A stretch of 44,858 bases of DNA from Roseburia sp. (lineage in GTDB: Bacteria > Bacillota > Clostridia > Lachnospirales > Lachnospiraceae): contig JAMPFC010000016.1 of assembly GCA_023664685.1 (NCBI GenBank), positions 1 through 44,858 of the forward strand. The letters run 5' to 3'. Positions 34,538-42,971 of the stretch are shown here, in pieces (positions within the stretch are counted from its first letter, which is position 1; each line of letters begins with the position of its first letter). The position numbers and the translations under genes are program-made. The notes under the pieces are model-generated. The model was not told the DNA's origin, made no database searches, and saw only the letters and a list, made by a program, of their open reading frames with translations.

Positions 34538-35107
34538 CTATTTTTTCTTTGCATTAAAATGATTCATCGCTGTTTCGACGCCTTCTGCCACGATGTCTTC
34601 TACCGCCCCCACCGCAAGGTCGAGCGTTTCCCCGATCACCTTCTCCTCTTCTTTGGAAAAGCGGCCTAACACATGCCGCACAAGATCGCCCCCCTGCGGC
34701 TTAGCTCCCACACCAACTTTGACTCTCGGAAATTCATTTGTCCCCAAGTGGGAAATGATGCTCTTGATCCCATTATGGCCGCCGGCACTCCCTTTTCTGC
34801 GCACGCGGAGCTGCCCCACCTCCAGATCAATGTCATCATAGGCGATGATGATATCCTCCGGATCGATCTTATAATAATCCGCCAGACTCCGTATGCTCTC
34901 ACCGCTCAGGTTCATAAATGTCTGTGGCTGTGCGAGGATGACCTTCGTTCCCGCCACCATTCCTTTGCCGCAGAGCGCCTTATGCTCTTTACTCGTTATT
35001 GGTATATTATATTTATCTGAAATTCTTGTTATCACTCCAAATCCGATATTATGCCTCGTCCCCGCATAATCTCTTCCCGGATTTCCAAGTCCTGCAATCA
35101 GTATCAT
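34538..35107 (-). CDS. pth: peptidyl-tRNA hydrolase
   Basis: Pth releases peptides from prematurely dropped peptidyl-tRNA. The 189-residue length is typical. The motif GLGNPGRDYAGTRHNIGF carries catalytic H19; TFMNLSG and DDIDLEVGQLR are the other conserved blocks. I start at ATG 35107 because the family begins MxLIxGLGNPG and GAGGG stands upstream; the frame runs to 35140 but has no family support there. It heads the pth-mfd-foldase string. Confidence 0.95.
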   Translation of the reverse strand: MILIAGLGNPGRDYAGTRHNIGFGVITRISDKYNIPITSKEHKALCGKGMVAGTKVILAQPQTFMNLSGESIRSLADYYKIDPEDIIIAYDDIDLEVGQLRVRRKGSAGGHNGIKSIISHLGTNEFPRVKVGVGAKPQGGDLVRHVLGRFSKEEEKVIGETLDLAVGAVEDIVAEGVETAMNHFNAKKK

Positions 35108-35164
35108 AAAGTCCCTCATTTCTGCGCTGTTCTTACACACATTTTGGTCATGCCAGACCTCATA

Positions 35165-35500
35165 CTATATGGCATCCGGTTCCGGTATCGGTTCTTCAAA
35201 CAAGTGCATCATATCATGGTTTGCTCCCACATTCGTCACTTCAAAATGATTCAAGCATTTCCCCAACCACGGAAATTCCTCACTCATTTCATGCACAAGA
35301 TCAAAAATTTCCAAATCCGTTGTTTTGTATTCTGAATGATAGCCAGAATACTGTTCATGGGAAAAATTTCGTTTTAACAAGAAATTCTGTATCTTCCGAT
35401 ACGCTCCTCTCGGATTTTGTGCCGAATAATATTTTTCCAGATCCCTCACACACAAATCAAAATATAATGCCTTGTAATACTTTACTTCCCGCCTTGCCAT
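35165..35500 (-). CDS. VapD-like (Cas2-fold) RNase candidate
   Basis: The 111-residue protein has a beta-alpha-beta start KYYKALYFDLCVRDLEKYY, with an Asp (D15) at the end of the first strand where VapD has its catalytic Asp7. It then has AYRKIQNFLLKRNFSHEQY matching the following helix and strand. VapD proteins are mRNA-cleaving, ferredoxin-fold enzymes related to Cas2. The C-terminal extension (about 20 residues) is not typical. The gene overlaps the stop of its upstream partner by one base (TAATG), the layout of toxin-antitoxin pairs. Confidence 0.6.
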   Translation of the reverse strand: MARREVKYYKALYFDLCVRDLEKYYSAQNPRGAYRKIQNFLLKRNFSHEQYSGYHSEYKTTDLEIFDLVHEMSEEFPWLGKCLNHFEVTNVGANHDMMHLFEEPIPEPDAI

Positions 35501-35835
35501 TATGCCACACTTGCCTTTTTCGTATAATGATATAATACATCTTCAACAGCAAAATCTTCTTCATCTTCACCATCATCACTGTTGTACCATACCCACTTTG
35601 TTACATAGTCCATAAACCACGCTTTCTCTTTCAGTGAAGTAATAATATACCCAAACGCACCATAATCTTTCGGTTGGCCATTTCCATAAAATACCACCGT
35701 TCCATCCGGTTCGCTTTCTTTTCTAAGATTATATCGAGTAAATGTCTGTTCCAATGTCTGATATATGGCATCTGTACTGTACCGCTGTTCCGTGTTGATT
35801 TTGTTTTCATCCATTTTTATTTCCAATTTCAGCAT
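35500..35835 (-). CDS. partner of the VapD-like protein (possible antitoxin), unknown family
   Basis: This protein of about 111 residues is not one I recognise. It has a compact middle part (GTVVFYGNGQPKDYGAFGYI), a Trp/Tyr-rich stretch and an acidic cluster (DDGEDEEDF). Its stop overlaps the VapD-like start (TAATG), so both come from one mRNA. The start is unclear: AGGAGG (35849-35854) is 13 bases before the ATG at 35835, four bases before a GTG at 35844, and one base before an ATG at 35847. The longer frame up to 35937 has no ribosome site. A -10-like TATAAT lies upstream near 35891. Confidence 0.55.
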   Translation of the reverse strand: MLKLEIKMDENKINTEQRYSTDAIYQTLEQTFTRYNLRKESEPDGTVVFYGNGQPKDYGAFGYIITSLKEKAWFMDYVTKWVWYNSDDGEDEEDFAVEDVLYHYTKKASVA

Positions 35836-35933
35836 AACAATCACCATTCCTCCTGTTACAACTATTCCGTGCAGTTTTAGTACTTGTATTATACACGAGG
35901 AATCACAAAAAATCCACAGCAATTTTCTTTGAT

Positions 35934-37985
35934 TCACCGTTCTTCATACCATCTCAGATATGTTTTCATCTCGCCCACGCCCCGGTTGCACCACAGATAA
36001 TATGGGATAAAACGGATCGTGACCGGCTTATATTTATACCCACGGTAAGGTTCATACAAATGCTCTGTGTGCTGCGGACAGATCCTTCTTCCCTCTGCCT
36101 CCATCACCACAATATCGCCCAATTCTCCCTGTTCTTCAAAGGAAACCGGCTTGCGGGCAGCATTTACTTCGATAAGCTCCATTTCCTTTCCGTTGTCTGC
36201 CTCCTCTGCACAATATACCATCGGCCCTCTCATCAGCACTGCCTTTCCGATATCATCTCTTACCCTCGTATCCGCCTGATAAAACACCGGTTCCATCGGA
36301 AGATGAAGCCGAAGCTCGTCTCCGTCCTTCCACTTGCGCTTTATGTACATATAACCATCGGCTACCGGGTATTTTTCTTCCTTTCCATTCACAGTGGCAG
36401 AAAACCCACGACACCAGCCCGGGACACGCACCGCATAGACAAATTCTATATCCATATCCATTGCGAAACGGATCCGGACTTCCTCTTTCCACGGATACTC
36501 CGTATCAGCACAGATTTCCACCGCCGAGTCCCCAAAAACTTTATGCAGCTTTGCGCCGCAATATAAATGCATAAAAATCGTATCCTCATTATCACTGTAG
36601 GCATACTGTGCCACCGAACTTATCATGCGGCACAGATTCGGCGGACAGCAGGCACAGCCAAACCATTTCTGCCTCGGCAGCGCCACATGCTTTCTGTGGG
36701 CGTCCCGTCGGCATCCCTCCGGCTCCGCCTCCATTGGATTTACATAAAAGAAACTTTTCCCATCAAGCGCCATTCCACTTATGATCCCATTATATAAAGC
36801 CCTCTCCATCACATCACCATACCGTCCATTCGGACTCATTTCCAACATCCGCCTCGCAAAAAATACAAGCCCGATAGACGCACAAGTCTCATTATACATC
36901 CGGTCATTCGGCAGATGGTACGGATAGGAAAATGCCTCCCCTTCCGGCGTCCCGCCAATCCCTCCGGTAATGTACATCTTCTGGTTTTCAATACTGCTCC
37001 AAAGCTTCTCACATGCCTGTTTCAACTCTTCATCCTCTGTATATTTCGCCACCTGCGCCATCGCAGTATAGAGATAAACCGCACGGACAGCATGCCCGAC
37101 TGCCTCCTCCTGCTCCCTCACCGGGCGGTGCGCCTGATGATAATAATAATCTTCCTCGGCCGCATCTTTCCTCTTGATGTTATGCTCCTGATCAAAATAA
37201 TATGGTTTCTTCCCTCGCTCATCAATAAAAAACTGCGCCAGTTTTAAGTATTTCTTCTCCCCCGTCACCTCATATAACCTTCCCAATGCCATCTCTGCGA
37301 TCTCATGCCCCGGGTAGCCTTTGCACTTCCCCTCCTCCGGGCCAAACACCGTACCGATATGATCCGCAAACCGCATCGCCGCTTTCAAAAGCTTATCTTT
37401 TCCGGTTCCCTCATAATAAGCGATCGCCCCCTCGGTCAGATGCCCGAAACAATACAATTCGTGATGATCCCGCAAATTCGTAAAACGTTTTGACGGGTCA
37501 TTTATGATATAAAAAGTATCCAGATACCCATCCTCATACTGCGCCTCGCACACGATATCGATCGCCGCATCCGCAAGTTTTTCCAATTCCTCGTCCGGAT
37601 GGGCGCTCAGGGAATACCCGACTGCCTCGATCCATTTGGAAAAATCGGTATCCTGAAATACAAATCCATAAAAACAGTCCTGAAGATTTGTTCCGCCTGA
37701 CAAGTCATCTGCCGGACTATCCTCCGGAACAAGATTAAAATTTTCCACCGAATAGACCGGAAGCTTTTCCTGACCTTTTTCCTTTCGCTCTTTCGCCAGT
37801 TTTGCCGCCAGTTTAAAATTGCGCATGCAAAAACTCGGTTCCGCTCCCTCAACCTCATCATTTAATGCCGCCCACTGATAGGGAATGACCTCTTTCCTCA
37901 CCGTATCCATCAATGTCCCAAAAAACCGATCGGTGATCTGAATCTGTTTCAGATCAAATCCTCTGCTGAATAACTTTTTTTCCAT
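35934..37985 (-). CDS. GH127 beta-L-arabinofuranosidase
   Basis: This 683-residue enzyme matches family GH127 (HypBA1), which removes beta-L-arabinofuranose from plant glycoproteins and arabinans. The catalytic set is visible: candidate acid/base E350 (TPEGEAFS), Zn ligands E366 and C368 (NETCAS), and C446-C447 (GCACCPP), one of them the cysteine nucleophile. Spacing agrees with the B. longum enzyme (E322, E338, C340, C417-C418). No signal peptide is seen, so it works inside the cell on imported sugars. The promoter region has a long dyad. No sugar transporter is near. Confidence 0.93.
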   Translation of the reverse strand: MEKKLFSRGFDLKQIQITDRFFGTLMDTVRKEVIPYQWAALNDEVEGAEPSFCMRNFKLAAKLAKERKEKGQEKLPVYSVENFNLVPEDSPADDLSGGTNLQDCFYGFVFQDTDFSKWIEAVGYSLSAHPDEELEKLADAAIDIVCEAQYEDGYLDTFYIINDPSKRFTNLRDHHELYCFGHLTEGAIAYYEGTGKDKLLKAAMRFADHIGTVFGPEEGKCKGYPGHEIAEMALGRLYEVTGEKKYLKLAQFFIDERGKKPYYFDQEHNIKRKDAAEEDYYYHQAHRPVREQEEAVGHAVRAVYLYTAMAQVAKYTEDEELKQACEKLWSSIENQKMYITGGIGGTPEGEAFSYPYHLPNDRMYNETCASIGLVFFARRMLEMSPNGRYGDVMERALYNGIISGMALDGKSFFYVNPMEAEPEGCRRDAHRKHVALPRQKWFGCACCPPNLCRMISSVAQYAYSDNEDTIFMHLYCGAKLHKVFGDSAVEICADTEYPWKEEVRIRFAMDMDIEFVYAVRVPGWCRGFSATVNGKEEKYPVADGYMYIKRKWKDGDELRLHLPMEPVFYQADTRVRDDIGKAVLMRGPMVYCAEEADNGKEMELIEVNAARKPVSFEEQGELGDIVVMEAEGRRICPQHTEHLYEPYRGYKYKPVTIRFIPYYLWCNRGVGEMKTYLRWYEER

Positions 37986-38018
37986 CCTCGCCGCACTCCT
38001 TTCCGGGGTGTCAAAAAT

Positions 38019-38069
38019 CCCCTCTGATATATATGCTATAATATGATTATAACATATATATCAGAGGGG
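38019..38069. promoter_or_regulatory. 51-bp operator-like dyad around the GH127 promoter
   Basis: The perfect 17-base arms CCCCTCTGATATATATG (38019-38035) and CATATATATCAGAGGGG (38053-38069) surround a 17-base centre that holds TATAAT on both strands (38037-38042 plus, 38051-38046 minus). Reading toward the GH127 gene, a -35-like TTTATC lies at 38074-38069 with a 17-base spacer. One arm covers the spacer and the other the start site, so a bound regulator should block or set transcription. Confidence 0.7.
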
Positions 38070-38130
38070 ATAAAATATCAGAATGTTGGAATCGGTGTCA
38101 TTTTTTCCGATCTTATTCTGCGTCTACCTA

Positions 38131-38154
38131 TAAAAATTTTTCCGGCAAACGCCG
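38131..38154 (-). terminator. possible terminator of the Hpt gene
   Basis: On the minus strand CGGC-GTTT-GCCG (38154-38143) is followed by GAAAAATTTTTATAG. The stem is only four base pairs, but it lies right after the Hpt stop at 38164. Confidence 0.4.
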
Positions 38155-38163
38155 CAGGCAATC

Positions 38164-38514
38164 TTAGCTATGGCTTTCGATACACTCTATGATCTTTTCC
38201 TGAACAGGCAGAACATCCTTCAATATTTGCCTAGCTTCTTCCGGTTTGCCGCCCCGTAAAAGATCCACAATATCTGTATATGCCTCATAAATCGGTGTGA
38301 GCGAAAGATTTCCCGAAGTTCCTTTGATTGCGTGGGTTTTTTCGATAACATCCGCATAGTCGTTTCCGTCAAAATCTGGATCCACCTCGGAACCCCGGAT
38401 CATCTTTGGAAATGTACGCAGCATCTTTTCATAAAGAGCCGCATTTCCCACAAAACGATCCACAGCCTCTTCTACATTTACTCCCATCGCCTTCAGTTCA
38501 TCAAGCATGCCCAT
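38164..38514 (-). CDS. Hpt-domain phosphotransfer protein
   Basis: This 116-residue protein is a single histidine-containing phosphotransfer domain, an all-helical bundle. The acceptor His is in THAIKGTSGNLSL (near 62), matching the HxxKG pattern. Such proteins relay phosphate between receivers. No receiver or kinase gene is adjacent, so its partners are elsewhere; the receiver at 22641-23993 is one candidate in the window. The ATG at 38514 follows GGAGAGG at good spacing; the longer frame to 38550 has no support. Confidence 0.88.
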   Translation of the reverse strand: MGMLDELKAMGVNVEEAVDRFVGNAALYEKMLRTFPKMIRGSEVDPDFDGNDYADVIEKTHAIKGTSGNLSLTPIYEAYTDIVDLLRGGKPEEARQILKDVLPVQEKIIECIESHS

Positions 38515-38580
38515 TATGATCCTCTCCTTTTTAAGACAACTTTGTGGCATAAGAAATTACACTAACGTCATACAAAAATA

Positions 38581-38609
38581 ATGATATCACACGAGTACAC
38601 AAATGTCAA
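38581..38609 (-). promoter_or_regulatory. strong sigma-A-type promoter of the Hpt gene
   Basis: The minus strand has a perfect TTGACA (38609-38604), a 17-base spacer and TATCAT (38586-38581). The start is expected about 60 bases before the ATG. Confidence 0.75.
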
Positions 38610-38666
38610 TAAGTGCATTGAAAAATCAACAAAAACGGGCAAGAATCAACTTATTCCCACATTGTT

Positions 38667-39437
38667 CTACGGCATTTCTTTCATATACTTCCGAAACCGG
38701 AGTGGCAGCATTTGCATCTGGAGGCGGGGATTGACCCGCTCTTTGATCGCGATCGAGTCCACAAACCGCTTCCATAATTTTTGCCAGAGTTCCTCGCCCT
38801 CCGAATATGGGAGCCTGAGCGTATCAAAATCGACGTCCTCCGCATTGACAAGGCTGCATCCTTTATTTTTTTCATGAACCAGTACGCCACCGTGTACCGT
38901 GTCTGCAATCAGCCAGTCCTCCCCCGAAAACCGGTCTGAAAAATGCTCTGCCAAATAAGGAAGAACTGCATTTTTCGGGTTGATTTTGGCAAATAACGCA
39001 CCGTTTGCCAGTTCCTCAAACCGGAGAAACTGGAGTTCATGCTGAATCTCATTCGCAGTATTTCTCTCAAGTTCCATCAAAAACTGCACATTGGGTTCCG
39101 TCAGATAGTTTAACACCTGTCTTCCCATCTTAAGGGCAAGGATGATCACACGGTAAATCGCATCTGCTTTTTCTATATTATAGGAAGCGGATGCTCTCTG
39201 TATAAATTCATACACTTCCGGCGACACTTTATTCTGTATCGTGCGCGCTACTTTTACTGCTTTTTCATACTCTGTCTCGACAGAAATATACGTCGCAAAT
39301 AATTCCTGATGATACATGCCCTCTGCGATCTGAATTTTATTTTTCTCATGCCCATGTCTCTCTTCATAAGCATTATATACCGCTGTCAGAATCCCCTCAA
39401 AGGAATTTTCACACAGATAAATATATCTCTCATCCAT
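38667..39437 (-). CDS. TIGR03915-type DNA repair helper protein
   Basis: This 256-residue protein belongs to the family that always accompanies the radical SAM protein of TIGR03916 type, from memory named a probable DNA metabolism protein. The C-terminal half resembles DUF4130, with WKRFVDSIAIKERVNPRLQ and the RKYMKEMP end. The exact reaction is not known. It starts at the ATG at 39437, eight bases inside the upstream gene (ATGGATGA overlap) with AAGGGG nine bases upstream; a TTG at 39443 is the longer option. Together the two genes form one repair module. Confidence 0.85.
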   Translation of the reverse strand: MDERYIYLCENSFEGILTAVYNAYEERHGHEKNKIQIAEGMYHQELFATYISVETEYEKAVKVARTIQNKVSPEVYEFIQRASASYNIEKADAIYRVIILALKMGRQVLNYLTEPNVQFLMELERNTANEIQHELQFLRFEELANGALFAKINPKNAVLPYLAEHFSDRFSGEDWLIADTVHGGVLVHEKNKGCSLVNAEDVDFDTLRLPYSEGEELWQKLWKRFVDSIAIKERVNPRLQMQMLPLRFRKYMKEMP

Positions 39438-40875
39438 TCCCAAACGCCCCTTTCTGCCACTGAGGCATCAGATCCAGCAGAGACATCTGCTCGTATGCCG
39501 CCTCCCCGGTCACAGATGCCGGAAGCCTCTCCCGCAGGCCCAGAAGATTGGTTAAGATAAAGCCCTCGTTTAACTTAAGGGGAATCATTGTCTTTCCGCA
39601 GCAAGTGATAAAATACATAGCCCGTTTGAGGACAACCCCAAACTTTTTAAGCGCCGCATAGTCCAAGCTCCCGAGCCGCCTCGCCGCAAGAATCCGCCTC
39701 GCCGACTTGACCCCTACTCCCGGAATCCTGAGAAGCGTGTGATAATCTGCGGTTTGAACCTCGACCGGGAAAAACTCCAGATGGTTCAATGCCCAGTTGC
39801 ATTTTGGGTCAAGCTGCACATTCAAAAACGGTGTCTCCTCCGTAATAATCTCCTCTGCCCTAAACTGATAAAAACGCATCAAAAAATCAGCCTGATACAA
39901 ACGGTGTTCCCTCAAAAGCGGCGGCCCCTCTTTCCCATCCGGAAGAACCGGGTCTTTTGTCGTATTGATAAACGCAGAATAAAAAACCCGTTTCAGATCA
40001 AACTGCCTGTACATCGCCTCTGCCATGTGTACGATCTCATAATCACTTTCCCCTGACGCCCCCACGATCATCTGTGTACTCTGTCCGGCAGGCACAAAAC
40101 TGGCATCAGCGTGAAATTCCTGAAGGGAGAAATTCGTTTCAATGCGTTCTGGAAGCTGCCTCTGGCTCTCTTTCTCCTCGATTCCTGCTATTTCCCCTTC
40201 TATCCCGAGCGGACGCCCTCCTGAGCGAAGCCTTCCACTCCTGTCGCTTTCTAAAAGAAGGCGCTGCTCCAGCCTCCCTGTCTGGATCTGACGCATAGGC
40301 GTCAGTATTGTCTTTCGCGATTTTTGGGGGGCAAGCGCCTTAAGGCCCGCCGAAGTCGGCAACTCAAGATTGGCGCTCATCCGGTCGACAAGCCAGCCGG
40401 TCTTTTCAATCAAAAGCGGGTCGGCGCCCGGGATCGCTTTTACATGAATGTATCCATTAAAACGGTATTTGGTACGGAGAAGATACACCGCCTGATAAAT
40501 CTGTTCCATTGTGAAGTCTGGATTTTTCCGTATTCCTGAACTCAAAAACAATCCTTCGATATAATTTCTGCGATAAAAAGAAACCGTCAGTTCCGCAATC
40601 TCCTCGGGCGAAAAAGACGCCCGTGGCACATCATTTGACAAACGGTTTATGCAATATTTGCAATCATAAACGCACTCATTGGTCTGTAATATTTTTAACA
40701 GGGAAATACATCTGCCATCTGCTGAAAAACAGTGGCAGATCCCAGCGGATACTGTATTTCCCATCGTTCCTTTTCTTCCCTTTCTGTTCGAGCCGCTCGA
40801 TGTACATGCCACATCATACTTTGCCGCATCAGAAAGTATCTCAAGTTTTGAAAAAATATCTGCTGTCAGTTCCAT
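39430..40875 (-). CDS. putative DNA modification/repair radical SAM protein (TIGR03916 type)
   Basis: This 481-residue enzyme has a radical SAM core with C68-x3-C72-x2-C75 (ECVYDCKYC), additional Cys at 24, 47, 49 and 56, and a C-terminal helix-hairpin-helix (IPGVGVKSARRILAARR), which binds DNA non-specifically. The family is thought to act on damaged or modified DNA, in the way that spore photoproduct lyase uses radicals, but the substrate is unproven. GGAGG precedes the ATG. Its promoter is overlain by three LexA-type boxes, which supports a damage-repair role. It is co-translated with the helper gene. Confidence 0.88.
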   Translation of the reverse strand: MELTADIFSKLEILSDAAKYDVACTSSGSNRKGRKGTMGNTVSAGICHCFSADGRCISLLKILQTNECVYDCKYCINRLSNDVPRASFSPEEIAELTVSFYRRNYIEGLFLSSGIRKNPDFTMEQIYQAVYLLRTKYRFNGYIHVKAIPGADPLLIEKTGWLVDRMSANLELPTSAGLKALAPQKSRKTILTPMRQIQTGRLEQRLLLESDRSGRLRSGGRPLGIEGEIAGIEEKESQRQLPERIETNFSLQEFHADASFVPAGQSTQMIVGASGESDYEIVHMAEAMYRQFDLKRVFYSAFINTTKDPVLPDGKEGPPLLREHRLYQADFLMRFYQFRAEEIITEETPFLNVQLDPKCNWALNHLEFFPVEVQTADYHTLLRIPGVGVKSARRILAARRLGSLDYAALKKFGVVLKRAMYFITCCGKTMIPLKLNEGFILTNLLGLRERLPASVTGEAAYEQMSLLDLMPQWQKGAFGNG

Positions 40876-40885
40876 CCCGCACCTC

Positions 40886-40943
40886 CGAACGTTTGTTTAT
40901 CCCAGTATAGCACATACGTTCGGAAAAGTCAAACATTTGTTTG
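40886..40943. promoter_or_regulatory. three LexA (SOS)-type operator boxes
   Basis: Against the Gram-positive box CGAACRNRYGTTYG, there are three 14-base sites each matching at 12 positions: CGAACGTTTGTTTA (40886-40899), AGCACATACGTTCG (40909-40922) and CAAACATTTGTTTG (40930-40943). They are 21-23 bases apart, near two helical turns, and cover the start site, the spacer and the -35 of the promoter for the radical SAM repair genes. Confidence 0.65.
40904..40932 (-). promoter_or_regulatory. promoter of the radical SAM DNA repair operon
   Basis: The minus strand has TTGACT (40932-40927), a 17-base spacer and TATACT (40909-40904). The start should be near 40897, about 22 bases before the ATG. 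LexA-type boxes overlap it. Confidence 0.75.
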
Positions 40944-40961
40944 TGTTTTGTTTATCAAATT

Positions 40962-42971
40962 TTATTCATCAATGATCTTCCGGCTGCACCGGTAAGTAGC
41001 CACAAAATAAACGGTATGGATAAGCAGCAGTACAACCGCTGTGAAAATAATGGAATAAATCAGCCCGGTTTTTCCAAAGATTTCTATGATATACAGACAC
41101 ACTTGGATTCCAAAAACAGAATGTATCACAGCGAGGGAGATCGGCATGGCAAAAAAGATCAGGTTCTGCCGGAACAGGGATTGGTGAATCATCTTTTCGT
41201 CCACTCCGATCTTCCTCAAAATCTGGTATTTCCCTTTGCTGTCTGCTGCCTGTGAAAGTTCCTTCAGCGCAAGCAGTGCAGAACTCGCAAGTATAAAAAT
41301 AATGCCAAGATACAGTCCAAGAAAAACGATCAGTGCAGTCAACCCAATGCTCCTCTGATGGATCTCGGTTCTGGTCGAAATAAAGATACGCAGATTACTA
41401 GCACGTTTCTGCATCTTTTTGCTGTTTAGGATTTTGTCAATCTCCTCCACGCCCTTTTCATAATTTTTATTGTAATTTGCAATATAATACATCAAGCCCG
41501 GATGGAGATCTTCATCGGTCATGGCAGCATCCGGCACGACCGTAAATCCCAGCTCTGCTGCGTTTGATGACATTTCCAGAAAACCGTCCTGACACTCCTT
41601 GTATTTGGGATGATACTCCTTTCCGCCCAGACGGATCACATGCCCTTTTGCCAGATAATTCTTTTCATATTCATCTTTAGCATAACCGTAATTTGTAACG
41701 ATCATATATTCATCGTCAGCCAGTGTATGCTGTTCCAGTCCGTAGATTTGTGCCGCTCTGTTATAATCGCTTAAGCTTACTACGCCTCTGCTTGTAAAAA
41801 TATTCTCCGTATCGTATTTACTTTCCAACTCCTCCGCATCCCATTTGTAGTGTGCATAGAGAGTAAGCTCTGCCGCCTCTTTATCAAACATATCTGCGTC
41901 AAGCCCCATCTCCTGCAGCAATTCGCCGGCTGTCTCTTCTTCACTATTAAAGGGAAGTCCCTCGTCATATAATTTTACAATATCCACATCTACCGGCACA
42001 AGCGTTTTCATATTATCATTCACTGATTTATTGATTGAAAAACAAGTGGAAAAAATGCAGATCGTAATAAACAGGAGAAGGCAGATGATACTTCCGGCAA
42101 ATACATTTGTATTGATCCGGCTGCTGATCTCTTTCGTTGTAAATATATTGAGTCCCTTCATATAAGATTTTTTCCTGAGTTTTGCGACAAAGATCAACAG
42201 TCCCGACAGCGACCAGAAGATCAAAAAGGTAGCAATGATTCCTTTTACGATCTGCGTAACGAACTGACTTGTTTCGGTAAGCTCCTGCGCACTTGCTGTC
42301 ACCATCCAGTAAGCATGGCATAACACCGCTACCGCTATCACAAACACGACCAGACAAAGCCACGGATTTTTTGCTGTATTTTTTTCTGTTTTACGCTCCG
42401 CATTCAGCAGGCTGATCAGTCTGGATTTTCCGACTACAAATACGTCCAGTGCAAGAACCAACGCATACATAACAAAGAAATATAACAGCGTTTTGCCAAG
42501 CGCTCCCACTGACACGTCAAACGTAAATTCTGACATGTCCGCCTCAAACATGCTCGCCACCAGTATACTCATCCCCTGCGACAAAAGAATGCCAAGCCCC
42601 ATTCCAACCACAAGCGAAACCGCGCCTATGATCACGGTCTCCGCCATGAGGACTCCGGCTATTTTTTTCTTTCCCATCCCAAGAAGCATGTAGATTCCAA
42701 ATTCCTTTTTTCTGCGTTTCATAAGAAAGCTGCTTGCATACACGATCAAAAATGCCAGTACTCCCGACACGATCACGCTCGCCACAGAAAGAGTGCTGTT
42801 CATCAGATCCAGTATATCCAATTCATTTTTGAATATTTTTATCATTACGGTCTGGTCTGAAATCGCATTAAACACATAAAATACAGAGATGCCGACGATG
42901 AGTGTGATAAAATACACCGCATAATCTGACATGCTTTTTTTCATATTGCGGAATGCCAGTTTAAAGATCAT
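40962..42971 (-). CDS. BceB-type ABC permease
   Basis: This 669-residue permease belongs to the FtsX/BceB group for antimicrobial-peptide resistance. It has about ten membrane helices; a large external domain (about 315-555) separates the last group, as in BceB, where it contacts the drug and the sensor kinase. The N-terminus is MIFKLAFRNMKKSMSDYAVYF, typical of the group. The ATG overlaps the last 11 bases of the ATPase gene (ATGATCTTTAA). It probably removes cell-wall-active peptides such as bacitracin or lantibiotics from lipid II. Confidence 0.9.
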   Translation of the reverse strand: MIFKLAFRNMKKSMSDYAVYFITLIVGISVFYVFNAISDQTVMIKIFKNELDILDLMNSTLSVASVIVSGVLAFLIVYASSFLMKRRKKEFGIYMLLGMGKKKIAGVLMAETVIIGAVSLVVGMGLGILLSQGMSILVASMFEADMSEFTFDVSVGALGKTLLYFFVMYALVLALDVFVVGKSRLISLLNAERKTEKNTAKNPWLCLVVFVIAVAVLCHAYWMVTASAQELTETSQFVTQIVKGIIATFLIFWSLSGLLIFVAKLRKKSYMKGLNIFTTKEISSRINTNVFAGSIICLLLFITICIFSTCFSINKSVNDNMKTLVPVDVDIVKLYDEGLPFNSEEETAGELLQEMGLDADMFDKEAAELTLYAHYKWDAEELESKYDTENIFTSRGVVSLSDYNRAAQIYGLEQHTLADDEYMIVTNYGYAKDEYEKNYLAKGHVIRLGGKEYHPKYKECQDGFLEMSSNAAELGFTVVPDAAMTDEDLHPGLMYYIANYNKNYEKGVEEIDKILNSKKMQKRASNLRIFISTRTEIHQRSIGLTALIVFLGLYLGIIFILASSALLALKELSQAADSKGKYQILRKIGVDEKMIHQSLFRQNLIFFAMPISLAVIHSVFGIQVCLYIIEIFGKTGLIYSIIFTAVVLLLIHTVYFVATYRCSRKIIDE

